DNA of 64,000 nucleotides, taken from an uncultured bacterium. GTDB taxonomy: Bacteria > Planctomycetota > Phycisphaerae > Phycisphaerales > SM1A02. The stretch is from NCBI GenBank assembly GCA_903891095.1, contig CAITDI010000051.1, positions 45,364 to 109,363 on the forward strand. Reading direction: 5' to 3'. A program made the position numbers and the translations under genes. This document shows positions 1 through 6,929 of this stretch, one piece after another. Under the pieces are notes generated by a model, which was not told where the DNA came from, did not search any database, and saw only the letters and a list, made by a program, of their open reading frames with translations. Every line of letters starts with the position of its first letter. Within the stretch, counting starts at the first letter, position 1.

Positions 1-127
1 ACAGGATCACGCCATGAGACATCCGGAGCATGGCGCGATTTATCGGCAAGCAGGCCGCGCGCGATGGAGAAGTCGGACGACCGATTTGCGCGTGACCGAC
101 GCGTCGATCCGCTACGCTGTCGATCCG

Positions 128-1777
128 ATGTCCACCGGCCCATCCGTCTATCTCGAGACCTTCGGCTGCCAGATGAACGAACTCGACAGCGAGCTCGTCC
201 GCGGGCACCTTCGGTCGCTCGGCTACCGGTTTACCGAGGACTTCACGACCGCCGACGTCGTGCTCTACAACACGTGTTCGGTGCGCGAGCAGGCTGAAAA
301 CAAGGCGTATTCGCGGCTCGGCCTGGTGGGTCTCCGCAAGAAGGCGGGCGAGCAGGTCATCCTCGGCGTCCTCGGCTGCATGGCCGAGCGCGACGGCGCG
401 GACATGCTGCGGCGCTTCCCGCAGGTGGATTTGCTGTGCGGTCCGGGCGAACTCGACCGCCTGCCGGCGTTGATCGACAACGTGCGTCGCACCGAAGGCG
501 CCGCCCGCGAGGAGCGCATCGCGCTCGCCGGCAACAAGAGCCGTCGCAGCACCACGCTGGCCGCGGCCGACGACCACCTCGAGTTGCTCGACCTGTCGCG
601 CGCGTTCGATCCCGTCGAGCCAGGCTCGGACCGACGCTCGGCCTACGTGCGCATCACCCGCGGCTGCAACAAGTTCTGCACGTACTGCGTGGTTCCCAAT
701 ACCCGCGGCGCAGAGGTGCACCGACCGCCCGACTCGATCATCGACGAGTGCAAGCGCCTGGTCGACGCGGGCGTGATCGAAATCACCCTGCTCGGACAGA
801 CGGTCAACCACTACCGCTACACGCACGGACTCGCGGTCGATACCGATGGACGCGAGCAACCGCAGGTTGGACCTGGCCTTGCGGCGTTCCGCGCGCCGAT
901 CGCGGCGGGCGATCGCGTCACCACGTTCGCGCGATTGCTTGAGCGCATCCACAACGAGGTGCCCGATCTCAAGCGCCTGCGCTTCGTGACCAGCTACCCG
1001 CGCGACTTCGGTGACGACATCCTCGATGTGATGGCGGCGTGCCCGCGCATCTGCCGCTACATCCATGCGCCGGCCCAATCGGGCTCGAACCGCATCCTCA
1101 AGGCGATGAACCGCGGCTACACCCGCGAGGAGTATCTCGAGTTCATTGCACGAGTTACCGACCGACTTCCGGATTGCACGATCGCGGGCGACATCATCGT
1201 GGGCTTCCCGACCGAGACCGACGCGGAGTTCGAGGAGACGGTTTCGCTGGTGCGCGCGGTGCCGTTCAAGAACAACTTCATCTTCAAGTACTCGCCGCGG
1301 CCGGGAACGGTCGCGATCGATCGCTTTGAGGATGATGTCCCCACCGAGGTCAAGAAGCTGCGGAACAACCTGCTGCTCGACATCCAGAGCGAAGTAAGTC
1401 GCAAGGCGCACAGTGCTTGGGTTGGACGGACGGTGGACGTGCTGGTCGAGGAGATTCGGTCCGAGCGCGGTCAAGCGCAGCCCGAGTCGACGGGATCAAG
1501 CCTCTCGCTGGACCTCGCGCACCCGGACTCGCGCAAGATCGAGCTGCGCTGGAACCGCCGACAGGGCGGGCAGCGCGTCGGTACGCAGGCTGTCGGCCGA
1601 ACGGCTGGCGACCTCATTACTGCGATCGATCTGCCTGAGTCGCTTGCCAACGATGCTCCGTCGCTCGTTGGATCGATCGTCGCCGTCGAGATCACGGAAA
1701 GCGCGCCGCTTCTTCTGCGAGCTCGACTTCTTTCTTCGACTTCGAAAACCGCGCTGGCTGCGTCAGAATCGCGATGA
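128..1777 (+). CDS. miaB: MiaB, tRNA-2-methylthio-N6-dimethylallyladenosine synthase
   Basis: Radical SAM methylthiotransferase that adds the 2-methylthio group to i6A37 in tRNA. The three N-terminal cluster cysteines are visible at about C14 (FGCQMNE), C50 (NTCSVRE) and C84 (LGCMAE). The radical SAM motif is RGCNKFCTYC, C180/C184/C187. The C-terminus looks like a TRAM RNA-binding domain. ATG at 128 is preferred over the in-frame ATG at 14 because family homology begins there. At 549 aa it is longer than the usual ~440-480, with an insertion of about 35 residues after LLGQTVNHY and extra sequence in the TRAM region. The sister methylthiotransferases RimO and MtaB are less likely given the GQTVN motif. 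It stands alone; the next gene starts about 200 bp downstream. Confidence 0.93.
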   Translation: MSTGPSVYLETFGCQMNELDSELVRGHLRSLGYRFTEDFTTADVVLYNTCSVREQAENKAYSRLGLVGLRKKAGEQVILGVLGCMAERDGADMLRRFPQVDLLCGPGELDRLPALIDNVRRTEGAAREERIALAGNKSRRSTTLAAADDHLELLDLSRAFDPVEPGSDRRSAYVRITRGCNKFCTYCVVPNTRGAEVHRPPDSIIDECKRLVDAGVIEITLLGQTVNHYRYTHGLAVDTDGREQPQVGPGLAAFRAPIAAGDRVTTFARLLERIHNEVPDLKRLRFVTSYPRDFGDDILDVMAACPRICRYIHAPAQSGSNRILKAMNRGYTREEYLEFIARVTDRLPDCTIAGDIIVGFPTETDAEFEETVSLVRAVPFKNNFIFKYSPRPGTVAIDRFEDDVPTEVKKLRNNLLLDIQSEVSRKAHSAWVGRTVDVLVEEIRSERGQAQPESTGSSLSLDLAHPDSRKIELRWNRRQGGQRVGTQAVGRTAGDLITAIDLPESLANDAPSLVGSIVAVEITESAPLLLRARLLSSTSKTALAASESR

Positions 1778-1844
1778 GTTCCATCTGTGACGACCGAGAA
1801 CGGCTTCGGGCTCAACAGTGCGTCAGAACTTCGCATCGACTTTC

Positions 1845-1872
1845 TTGACAGCCTCTGTTCCTGAACTATGTT
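1845..1872 (+). promoter_or_regulatory. Candidate sigma70-type promoter for the first PEP-CTERM-like gene
   Basis: TTGACA at 1845-1850 and TATGTT at 1867-1872 with a 16-bp spacer. This would start transcription near 1880 and give a leader of about 95 nt. The leader holds two small hairpins, CAGCGC/GCGCTG (1891-1896/1903-1908) and GAGCC/GGCTC (1929-1933/1942-1946). The match is by eye only. Confidence 0.4.
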
Positions 1873-1973
1873 TGGCGTGAGGGAGGGACACAGCGCAAAG
1901 GGGCGCTGAGTCTTTAAGGGAGAGTGCTGAGCCTACCTCAAGGCTCGCGCAAAAAGGAATTGGGAGACATTCA

Positions 1974-2687
1974 ATGAAGACTGGAATGATTGCGGCCCTC
2001 GCTGGCCTCACTGTTACTGGCATGGCTTCGGCCTCGTTCGTCGGTTACGTCGTCACCTCGGCGAACGTTTCGAACAGCGGTCAGAACCTGACCGTGTACA
2101 CCGTCGCTGCGCGCTTCAACGGCGCGACCGACACCCTGCTCAACGCCTTCAACCTCGGCTCGACGTCCGGCGCTGGCGCGCTCAGCGGCTTCTGGCACAA
2201 GGACAACGACGAGTTCAGCAGCGGCGTGCTCACCCAGTCGGGCGGCTCCTGGAACCCAACGCTCACGGGCTCGGCTACTGCCAACCGTCCGTACGACTCG
2301 TACCTGACCATCGGTGGCCAGGCTGCTGCGACCAACACGTCCACGGCTGACCCGTCGTGGAACACCGGCGGCAACACCTCCGCCGCTGGTTGGAACCGCC
2401 CCGACCTGCCGAACAACGGCACCCTCGGCTGGTTCAACTCGTCGCCCCCGACCCTCCAGGGTCGCGTCGGCAACTCGCCGGGCCTCCCGACGACCGACGT
2501 CCGCGTCGCTCAGTTCGTGCTCTCGGCCAACGACTCGGTCGCTCGCACCTACCACCTCGAGGTCGGCTACAACAACGGCGTCGCGGGTTCCGCGGTGCAG
2601 TTCGGTACGGGTAGCTTCAGCCTCCCGGCTCCGGGCGCGGTTGCGGTCCTCGGTCTCGCCGGCCTCGCTGGCCGCCGTCGCCGCTGA
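1974..2687 (+). CDS. Secreted protein with PEP-CTERM-like sorting tail, paralogue 1
   Basis: Exported 237-aa protein of unknown function, the first of three tandem paralogues (1974, 3208, 4451). It has an N-terminal signal peptide (MKTGMIAALAGL...ASA). The mature part shares blocks with the other copies: ARFNGATDTLLNAFN, HKDN, SYLTIGG, ADPSWN, GWNRPD, VGYNNGVAGSAVQF. The C-terminus is PAPGA, a hydrophobic segment and RRRR, the layout of PEP-CTERM/exosortase sorting signals; the variant PAP is seen in place of PEP. No exosortase gene lies in this window. A GGGAGA ribosome site precedes the ATG. A strong terminator follows at 2718. The gene uses GCT/GGT codons more than neighbouring housekeeping genes, which could reflect high expression (inference). 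Confidence 0.82.
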   Translation: MKTGMIAALAGLTVTGMASASFVGYVVTSANVSNSGQNLTVYTVAARFNGATDTLLNAFNLGSTSGAGALSGFWHKDNDEFSSGVLTQSGGSWNPTLTGSATANRPYDSYLTIGGQAAATNTSTADPSWNTGGNTSAAGWNRPDLPNNGTLGWFNSSPPTLQGRVGNSPGLPTTDVRVAQFVLSANDSVARTYHLEVGYNNGVAGSAVQFGTGSFSLPAPGAVAVLGLAGLAGRRRR

Positions 2688-2717
2688 TCCGAAGCCAGCT
2701 TCGATTTAGCACTCTTC

Positions 2718-2758
2718 ACCCCGGTCGCGGTTCAATACCGCGACCGGGGTTGTTTTTG
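2718..2758 (+). terminator. Intrinsic terminator after paralogue 1
   Basis: Perfect 13-bp stem (2718-2730 with 2738-2750), 7-nt loop TTCAATA, followed by a T-rich tract with five consecutive T. Confidence 0.9.
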
Positions 2759-2759
2759 T

Positions 2760-2795
2760 CCCAACCGAATACCCAACCGACTACCCAGCCACGTC
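2760..2795. repeat. 12-bp tandem repeat
   Basis: CCCAACCGAATA (2760-2771) is followed at once by CCCAACCGACTA (2772-2783), one mismatch, and by a decayed third unit beginning CCCAGCC (2784-2795). Confidence 0.75.
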
Positions 2796-3207
2796 CCCCA
2801 TCGAATCCTTCGGCGGCCGCTTGCGGCGGCTGTTTCGCTCCCTCGCCGCACTCCTAGGGCAGCGATTCGTCGGTCTAAGCCGTTCTAGGACTGCGCCCCA
2901 GGAACAGCTGGATCGCGCGGCCAGTCGCCCTGAACACCACCAAGTCCTTGGCCCGTCAATCTCTAGCCTGCATTGGCTTGATTCTGGGGCAGGTGCGGTA
3001 ATTCAAAACTGCTCCGAAATCGCTCCGTCTGCGCAAAGTTTGGCTCGTGAGGTCTATTCCCCTGTGCTCGATGACTTCGCGCGCCTACCCAACGTGGGTT
3101 GGGTCCTCGCGAGAAGGCATCGAGAACCCGTTTGGTTTCCCGTTCGCTTCCCCCCAAAACGCCTTGGCAAGCTTCCCCGCCAAGGAATCCCCCCGTAGGA
3201 GAGACCC

Positions 3208-3951
3208 ATGAAGACTGCAATGATCGCTTCCCTCGCCGGCCTCGCTCTCGCTGGTTCGGCCTCCGCAACCTTCGTTTCGTACCAGGTCGTCAAGACCTCG
3301 GCCACGAACAGCGGCATCGCGCTGGACGTCTACGTCCTCTACGCCCGCTTCGACGGCGCGACCGATACCGTTCTCAACGCTTACAACCTCGCCCTGACCG
3401 CGGGCAGCGCTGGTAGCAACGACGCCTACGGCGCCTTCTACCACAAGGACAACGCGACCTCGAACTCCGGAGTCCTCCAGAAGTCCTTCGGCACGTGGAG
3501 CCCGGGCGCGACTGGTTCGGCCACTGCCAACCGTCCGTTCGACTCGTACCTCACCATCGGTGGTCTCCCGACCGCGACCAACTCGTCGTCGGCTGACCCG
3601 TCGTGGAACTCCGGCGGCACCGGCGCTCACGCTGGTGGCGCCGCTGGCTGGACCCGCCCCGACCTCCTCAACAACGGCGTGATCGGTTGGTTCAACGGCT
3701 CCCCGCCGAACAACCAGGGCCGCGTTGGTCTCGCTGGCAACACCGCGACTGACGTCCGCCTCGGACAGTTCGTCGTCGACGCTGGCGCGAACGCCGGCAC
3801 CTGGACCCTCACGACTGCCTACAACAACGGCGTCGCTGGCTCTGCGGTTCAGTTCGCCAACGGCAGCTTCAGCCTCGGTGGCGCCGTCCCGGCTCCGGGC
3901 GCGCTCGCCCTCCTCGGCCTCGCTGGCTTCGCCGGCCGTCGCCGCCGCTGA
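3208..3951 (+). CDS. Secreted protein with PEP-CTERM-like sorting tail, paralogue 2
   Basis: 247-aa exported protein, closest to paralogue 3: both share KTSATNSG, ALDVYVLYARF, TDTVLNA, HKDNATSNSGVLQK, ANRPFDSYLTIGGLP, TATDVRLGQFVVDAGAN and YN(N/D)GVAGSAVQFA. It has a signal peptide MKTAMIASLAGLALAGSASA. The tail is VPAPGALALLGLAGFAG plus RRRR, consistent with exosortase-type sorting and membrane anchoring. Start ATG is supported by AGGAGAG at 3197-3203. It is a separate transcription unit: terminators lie upstream (2718) and downstream (3992). Function unknown. The conserved blocks suggest one globular exported domain, possibly a surface or matrix protein (inference). Confidence 0.82.
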   Translation: MKTAMIASLAGLALAGSASATFVSYQVVKTSATNSGIALDVYVLYARFDGATDTVLNAYNLALTAGSAGSNDAYGAFYHKDNATSNSGVLQKSFGTWSPGATGSATANRPFDSYLTIGGLPTATNSSSADPSWNSGGTGAHAGGAAGWTRPDLLNNGVIGWFNGSPPNNQGRVGLAGNTATDVRLGQFVVDAGANAGTWTLTTAYNNGVAGSAVQFANGSFSLGGAVPAPGALALLGLAGFAGRRRR

Positions 3952-3991
3952 TTCAGACAACTGAATCAACGAGATTCTCTGAGAATCAAAT

Positions 3992-4028
3992 CCACCGCCG
4001 CGGCTCGTCCGCGGCGGTGGTCTTTTTA
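3992..4028 (+). terminator. Intrinsic terminator after paralogue 2
   Basis: Perfect 12-bp stem (3992-4003 with 4009-4020), loop CTCGT, then TCTTTTT. Confidence 0.9.
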
Positions 4029-4376
4029 CTTCATGCGCCAGTGCGCATCAGCCGCAAGCCCTTCGAAGCACAAGAGTTGCCCAAGTCCTTTTCGCAAAAG
4101 CACTTGCACGCCGAGCCCGCCGCGAGCGGGACTTCCGCAGATTTCTCCGCCAACTCTCTGCGCAAAGCCTCGGTAATTTTGCCGAAATCGCCGCCGAGGC
4201 TGCTTGACTGCTTTAGGAATGGGGACATCTTCAACAGTGAGGGTTGTTCGTGCGTCGCAAGGCGCACCCGGCTCCGAGCAATCGGAACTGGATGAGTTCG
4301 CAATAAAGGGCGAACTCTTCGACGGGACATAGGGACTTGAGTTGGTGTCCACCAGCTCGGGTGTAGATGGAATCGT

Positions 4377-4401
4377 GACTCGCCGTCCAAGCGAGTCTTT
4401 T
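4377..4401 (+). terminator. Terminator-like hairpin in leader of paralogue 3 (possible attenuator)
   Basis: GACTCGC (4377-4383) pairs perfectly with GCGAGTC (4391-4397), 7-nt loop, followed directly by TTTT. It ends 50 nt before the ATG at 4451. With another terminator already at 3992, this one would act on transcripts started inside the leader. Whether it attenuates paralogue 3 is inference. Confidence 0.5.
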
Positions 4402-4450
4402 GTCCCCTGTGTGTCCCTGTCCCCTGTTCCCCATTGCAAGGAGTGAGTTT

Positions 4451-5149
4451 ATGAAGCTTATGGCTCTGGCCCTCGCCGCCGCTGTGTCTAGCGCGGCCTC
4501 CGCGACCTTTGTTGAGTACGTCACGGTCAAGACCTCGGCGACCAACAGCGGCGTCGCCCTCGACGTCTACGTCCTCTACGCGCGCTTCAACGGCGCGACC
4601 GACACCGTCCTCAACGCGTTCAACTTCAACGCTGTTGGCGGCGCCACGACGAACGGCTTCTACCACAAGGACAACGCGACCTCGAACTCCGGCGTCCTCC
4701 AGAAGACCTTTGGCACCTGGAATCCGGCCGCGACCGGTTCGGCCGCTGCCAACCGTCCGTTCGACTCGTACCTCACCATCGGCGGTCTCCCGAGCGGCAC
4801 GAACACCAGCTCGGCTGACCCGTCGTGGAACGCTGCTGGCAGCGCTGGCTGGAACCGCCCCGACGTGCCGAGCGGCTACAACGTCGGTTGGTTCAACGGC
4901 TCCCCGCCGAACTTCCAGGGTCGCGTTGGCGGCGCTGGCAACACGGCCACCGACGTTCGCCTCGGCCAGTTCGTGGTTGACGCGGGCGCCAACATCGGCA
5001 CCTTCAACCTGAAGATCGGCTACAACGACGGCGTCGCGGGTTCCGCGGTGCAGTTCGCTGAGACGACCTTCTCCCTCGGCGCCGTTCCGGCTCCGGGCGC
5101 GGTTGCCCTCCTCGGTCTCGCTGGCCTCGCTGGCCGTCGTCGCCGCTGA
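4451..5149 (+). CDS. Secreted protein with PEP-CTERM-like sorting tail, paralogue 3
   Basis: 232-aa exported protein, third member of the tandem family and nearly colinear with paralogue 2. ATG 4451 is chosen because AAGGAG sits 7 nt upstream and because it starts a compact signal peptide (MKLMALALAAAVSSAASA); the in-frame ATG at 4400 would add an unlikely Cys/Pro extension. The tail is VPAPGAVALLGLAGLAG followed by RRRR. It is shorter than copies 1 and 2, mainly in the loop after TVLNAFN and near ADPSWN. It has its own terminator (5218). Exact role unknown. Confidence 0.82.
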   Translation: MKLMALALAAAVSSAASATFVEYVTVKTSATNSGVALDVYVLYARFNGATDTVLNAFNFNAVGGATTNGFYHKDNATSNSGVLQKTFGTWNPAATGSAAANRPFDSYLTIGGLPSGTNTSSADPSWNAAGSAGWNRPDVPSGYNVGWFNGSPPNFQGRVGGAGNTATDVRLGQFVVDAGANIGTFNLKIGYNDGVAGSAVQFAETTFSLGAVPAPGAVALLGLAGLAGRRRR

Positions 5150-5217
5150 GTTGAGCAATGACAGACGGTCGAGGTCGGGTTTCACCCGCCCGACACCGAC
5201 CCCTCTAGGGGACCAAT

Positions 5218-5253
5218 CACCCGCCGCAGCTTGCCTGCGGCGGGTGTCTTTTT
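5218..5253 (+). terminator. Intrinsic terminator after paralogue 3
   Basis: Perfect 12-bp stem (5218-5229 with 5235-5246), loop CTTGC, then TCTTTTT. Confidence 0.9.
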
Positions 5254-5435
5254 GCATTCGAACGCGGGCTCGATGGTGTATGGGACTCGGCTTCAGCCCA
5301 CTCCTGGGCGCGCCGGGAAGTTTCTGAAAATCCGCAGAAAGAAGTCGTCCCCCTGCAGGATGCATATATCTTGAATCGGTACTCGACCGGGGCCGGCGAG
5401 TTGTTGGACATCCATTTCAGATCAGGAGAATCATT

Positions 5436-6869
5436 GTGAAAACGAGTCTGACTCTCGGCGGCTTGCTGCTCACCGGCACCGCGATCTTTGTTGGCCAGTT
5501 CCAGGCGACGGCCGTTCCCGGCACCGGCGGCGACGGCGGCACTGCTGCTGTTGGCCCTGACGTCATCGTCGGAGGTCTTCCCGACAACTCTCGCTACGCG
5601 CCCGGCACGTACAACGGCGTTGAGTACGCCGCGATGGCCTTCGGCACGACGAGCTGCAACATCGGCACCCAGCAGCTGCAGTGGCAGCCGAACCCGAGCA
5701 ACCTTCACCCGACCATCCCGCAGAACGCGTACCGCATCAAGAACGGCGCGATCGAACAGATCGGCCTCGGCTGGTGCAAGCATGGTTTCTGCGCGCTGCA
5801 GGAAACGCTTTGCGGAACTTGCACGCCGGCTGGCGCGGGCTGCCCGACGGTGCTTGGCATCGGTTGCTCCGATCCCTACACCTCGAGCCTGAACGGCGCG
5901 CAGTCTGACCTCAAGGGCCGTGGCCCGATCAACCCGTCGACGGGTGTGTTCTCCGGAACCTACACCGATCCGACTGCGCCGGCCACGCTTCCCGCGTCGC
6001 TCCGTGAGCGCGTCATGATCGCGCGCTCCGACCTCGACCCCGCGCAGAATGCCGGCGCGATCTACATCGCTGAAGGCATGTACATCCACCAGCAGGACGC
6101 TGCCGCTGGCAACGACGACAACAACGCTTCCTATCGCGCGTTTACCGTCGGCGCCACGTGGTCGACCACGCTCGGCTACCCGATCACGCTCACCGGCGCG
6201 ACCTTCCAGCAGCTGCCCGCGATCTTCGCGTGGCAGGCTTCGAATCCGACCGAAGTCAGCGTCAAGAGCTACGACGTGGCTGGCGACGGCCGCTTCATCA
6301 TCGGCTTCCGCGTGTCGAACAACGGCAACGGCACCTGGCACTACGAGTACGCAGTGCACAACCTGAACTCGGATCGCGCCGGCGGTTCGTTCTCCGTGCC
6401 GATTCCGGCCGGCGTGAACGTGACCAACATCGGGTTCAAGTCGCCGAAGTACTTCAACGGCGAGGGTTACTCCAACGCGGCCTGGACTGCGACGCTGGCC
6501 AACGGCTCGCTGACCTGGGCTTGCGAGCCGAACACCAACGCAAACGCCAACGCGCTCCGCTGGGCGACGCTCTACAACTTCCGCTTCGATGCCGATGTCG
6601 CTCCGCAGGCGAGCCTTGGCACCGCGACCCTTGGTCTGTGGAAGGACCCGACCGCGACCAGCACCGCCACCACGGCCACGCTGGGCGCGCAGGTCCCGGG
6701 CGTTCCGCCGCCGCCGCCGATCGTTGGCGACTACAACCATGACGGTCTCGTGAACGCGACTGACCTCGCGACCCTGCTCAACGCGTGGGGTACTGCGGGT
6801 GGCGACCTGAACAGCGACGGCACGACCGATGCCTCCGACCTCTCGACGCTGCTCAACAACTGGTCGTGA
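5436..6869 (+). CDS. Secreted dockerin-type protein
   Basis: 477-aa exported protein starting at GTG 5436, supported by AGGAGA at 5424-5429. A signal-like N-terminus (MKTSLTLGGLLLTGTAIF) leads into a large domain of unknown function. That domain has a cysteine-rich stretch (GWCKHGFCALQETLCGTC...GC, roughly residues 109-150) and sections resembling beta-sandwich exported domains. After a proline linker (VPPPPPIV) come two dockerin type I half-repeats: GDYNHDGLVNATDLATLLNAWG and GDLNSDGTTDASDLSTLLNNWS. These carry the D/N-x-D/N-x-D calcium-loop pattern. In cellulosomes dockerins bind cohesins; no cohesin is seen here, and planctomycete dockerins have no settled partner. The gene ends in a strong terminator. 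Confidence 0.8.
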   Translation: MKTSLTLGGLLLTGTAIFVGQFQATAVPGTGGDGGTAAVGPDVIVGGLPDNSRYAPGTYNGVEYAAMAFGTTSCNIGTQQLQWQPNPSNLHPTIPQNAYRIKNGAIEQIGLGWCKHGFCALQETLCGTCTPAGAGCPTVLGIGCSDPYTSSLNGAQSDLKGRGPINPSTGVFSGTYTDPTAPATLPASLRERVMIARSDLDPAQNAGAIYIAEGMYIHQQDAAAGNDDNNASYRAFTVGATWSTTLGYPITLTGATFQQLPAIFAWQASNPTEVSVKSYDVAGDGRFIIGFRVSNNGNGTWHYEYAVHNLNSDRAGGSFSVPIPAGVNVTNIGFKSPKYFNGEGYSNAAWTATLANGSLTWACEPNTNANANALRWATLYNFRFDADVAPQASLGTATLGLWKDPTATSTATTATLGAQVPGVPPPPPIVGDYNHDGLVNATDLATLLNAWGTAGGDLNSDGTTDASDLSTLLNNWS

Positions 6870-6890
6870 GACTGGTGAATCAAGATGATC

Positions 6891-6923
6891 AGGGAGGGGC
6901 CCTCGGGCCCCTCCCTTCTTTTT
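6891..6923 (+). terminator. Intrinsic terminator after dockerin gene
   Basis: Perfect 12-bp inverted repeat (6891-6902 with 6905-6916) separated by TC, followed by TTCTTTTT. It argues against starting the next gene at the in-frame codon 6885. Confidence 0.88.
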
Positions 6924-6929
6924 GCCTGG

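Larger units (their letters stand above)
2688..3207. other. Intergenic region with terminator, 12-bp repeats and two leader hairpins
   Basis: No convincing gene in 520 bp. It holds the terminator at 2718-2758, a 12-bp tandem duplication at 2760-2783 with a decayed third copy to 2795, and two perfect hairpins upstream of the next gene: ACCCAAC/GTTGGGT at 3087-3093/3098-3104 and CCTTGGC/GCCAAGG at 3162-3168/3179-3185. No clear promoter was found. Confidence 0.6.
3952..4450. other. Intergenic region / long leader of paralogue 3
   Basis: No supportable gene in 499 bp. It contains the terminator at 3992-4028, then about 350 bp of lower-GC DNA, then a second terminator-like hairpin at 4377-4401 and a repeated TGTCCC/TGTCCCC tract at 4402-4430 just before the Shine-Dalgarno AAGGAG (4438-4443). 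Confidence 0.6.

Noticed and set aside
1..127. An N-terminal extension of MiaB from ATG 14
   Set aside because: The 38 extra residues are Arg-rich and unlike any MiaB N-terminus; family similarity starts at the ATG at 128.
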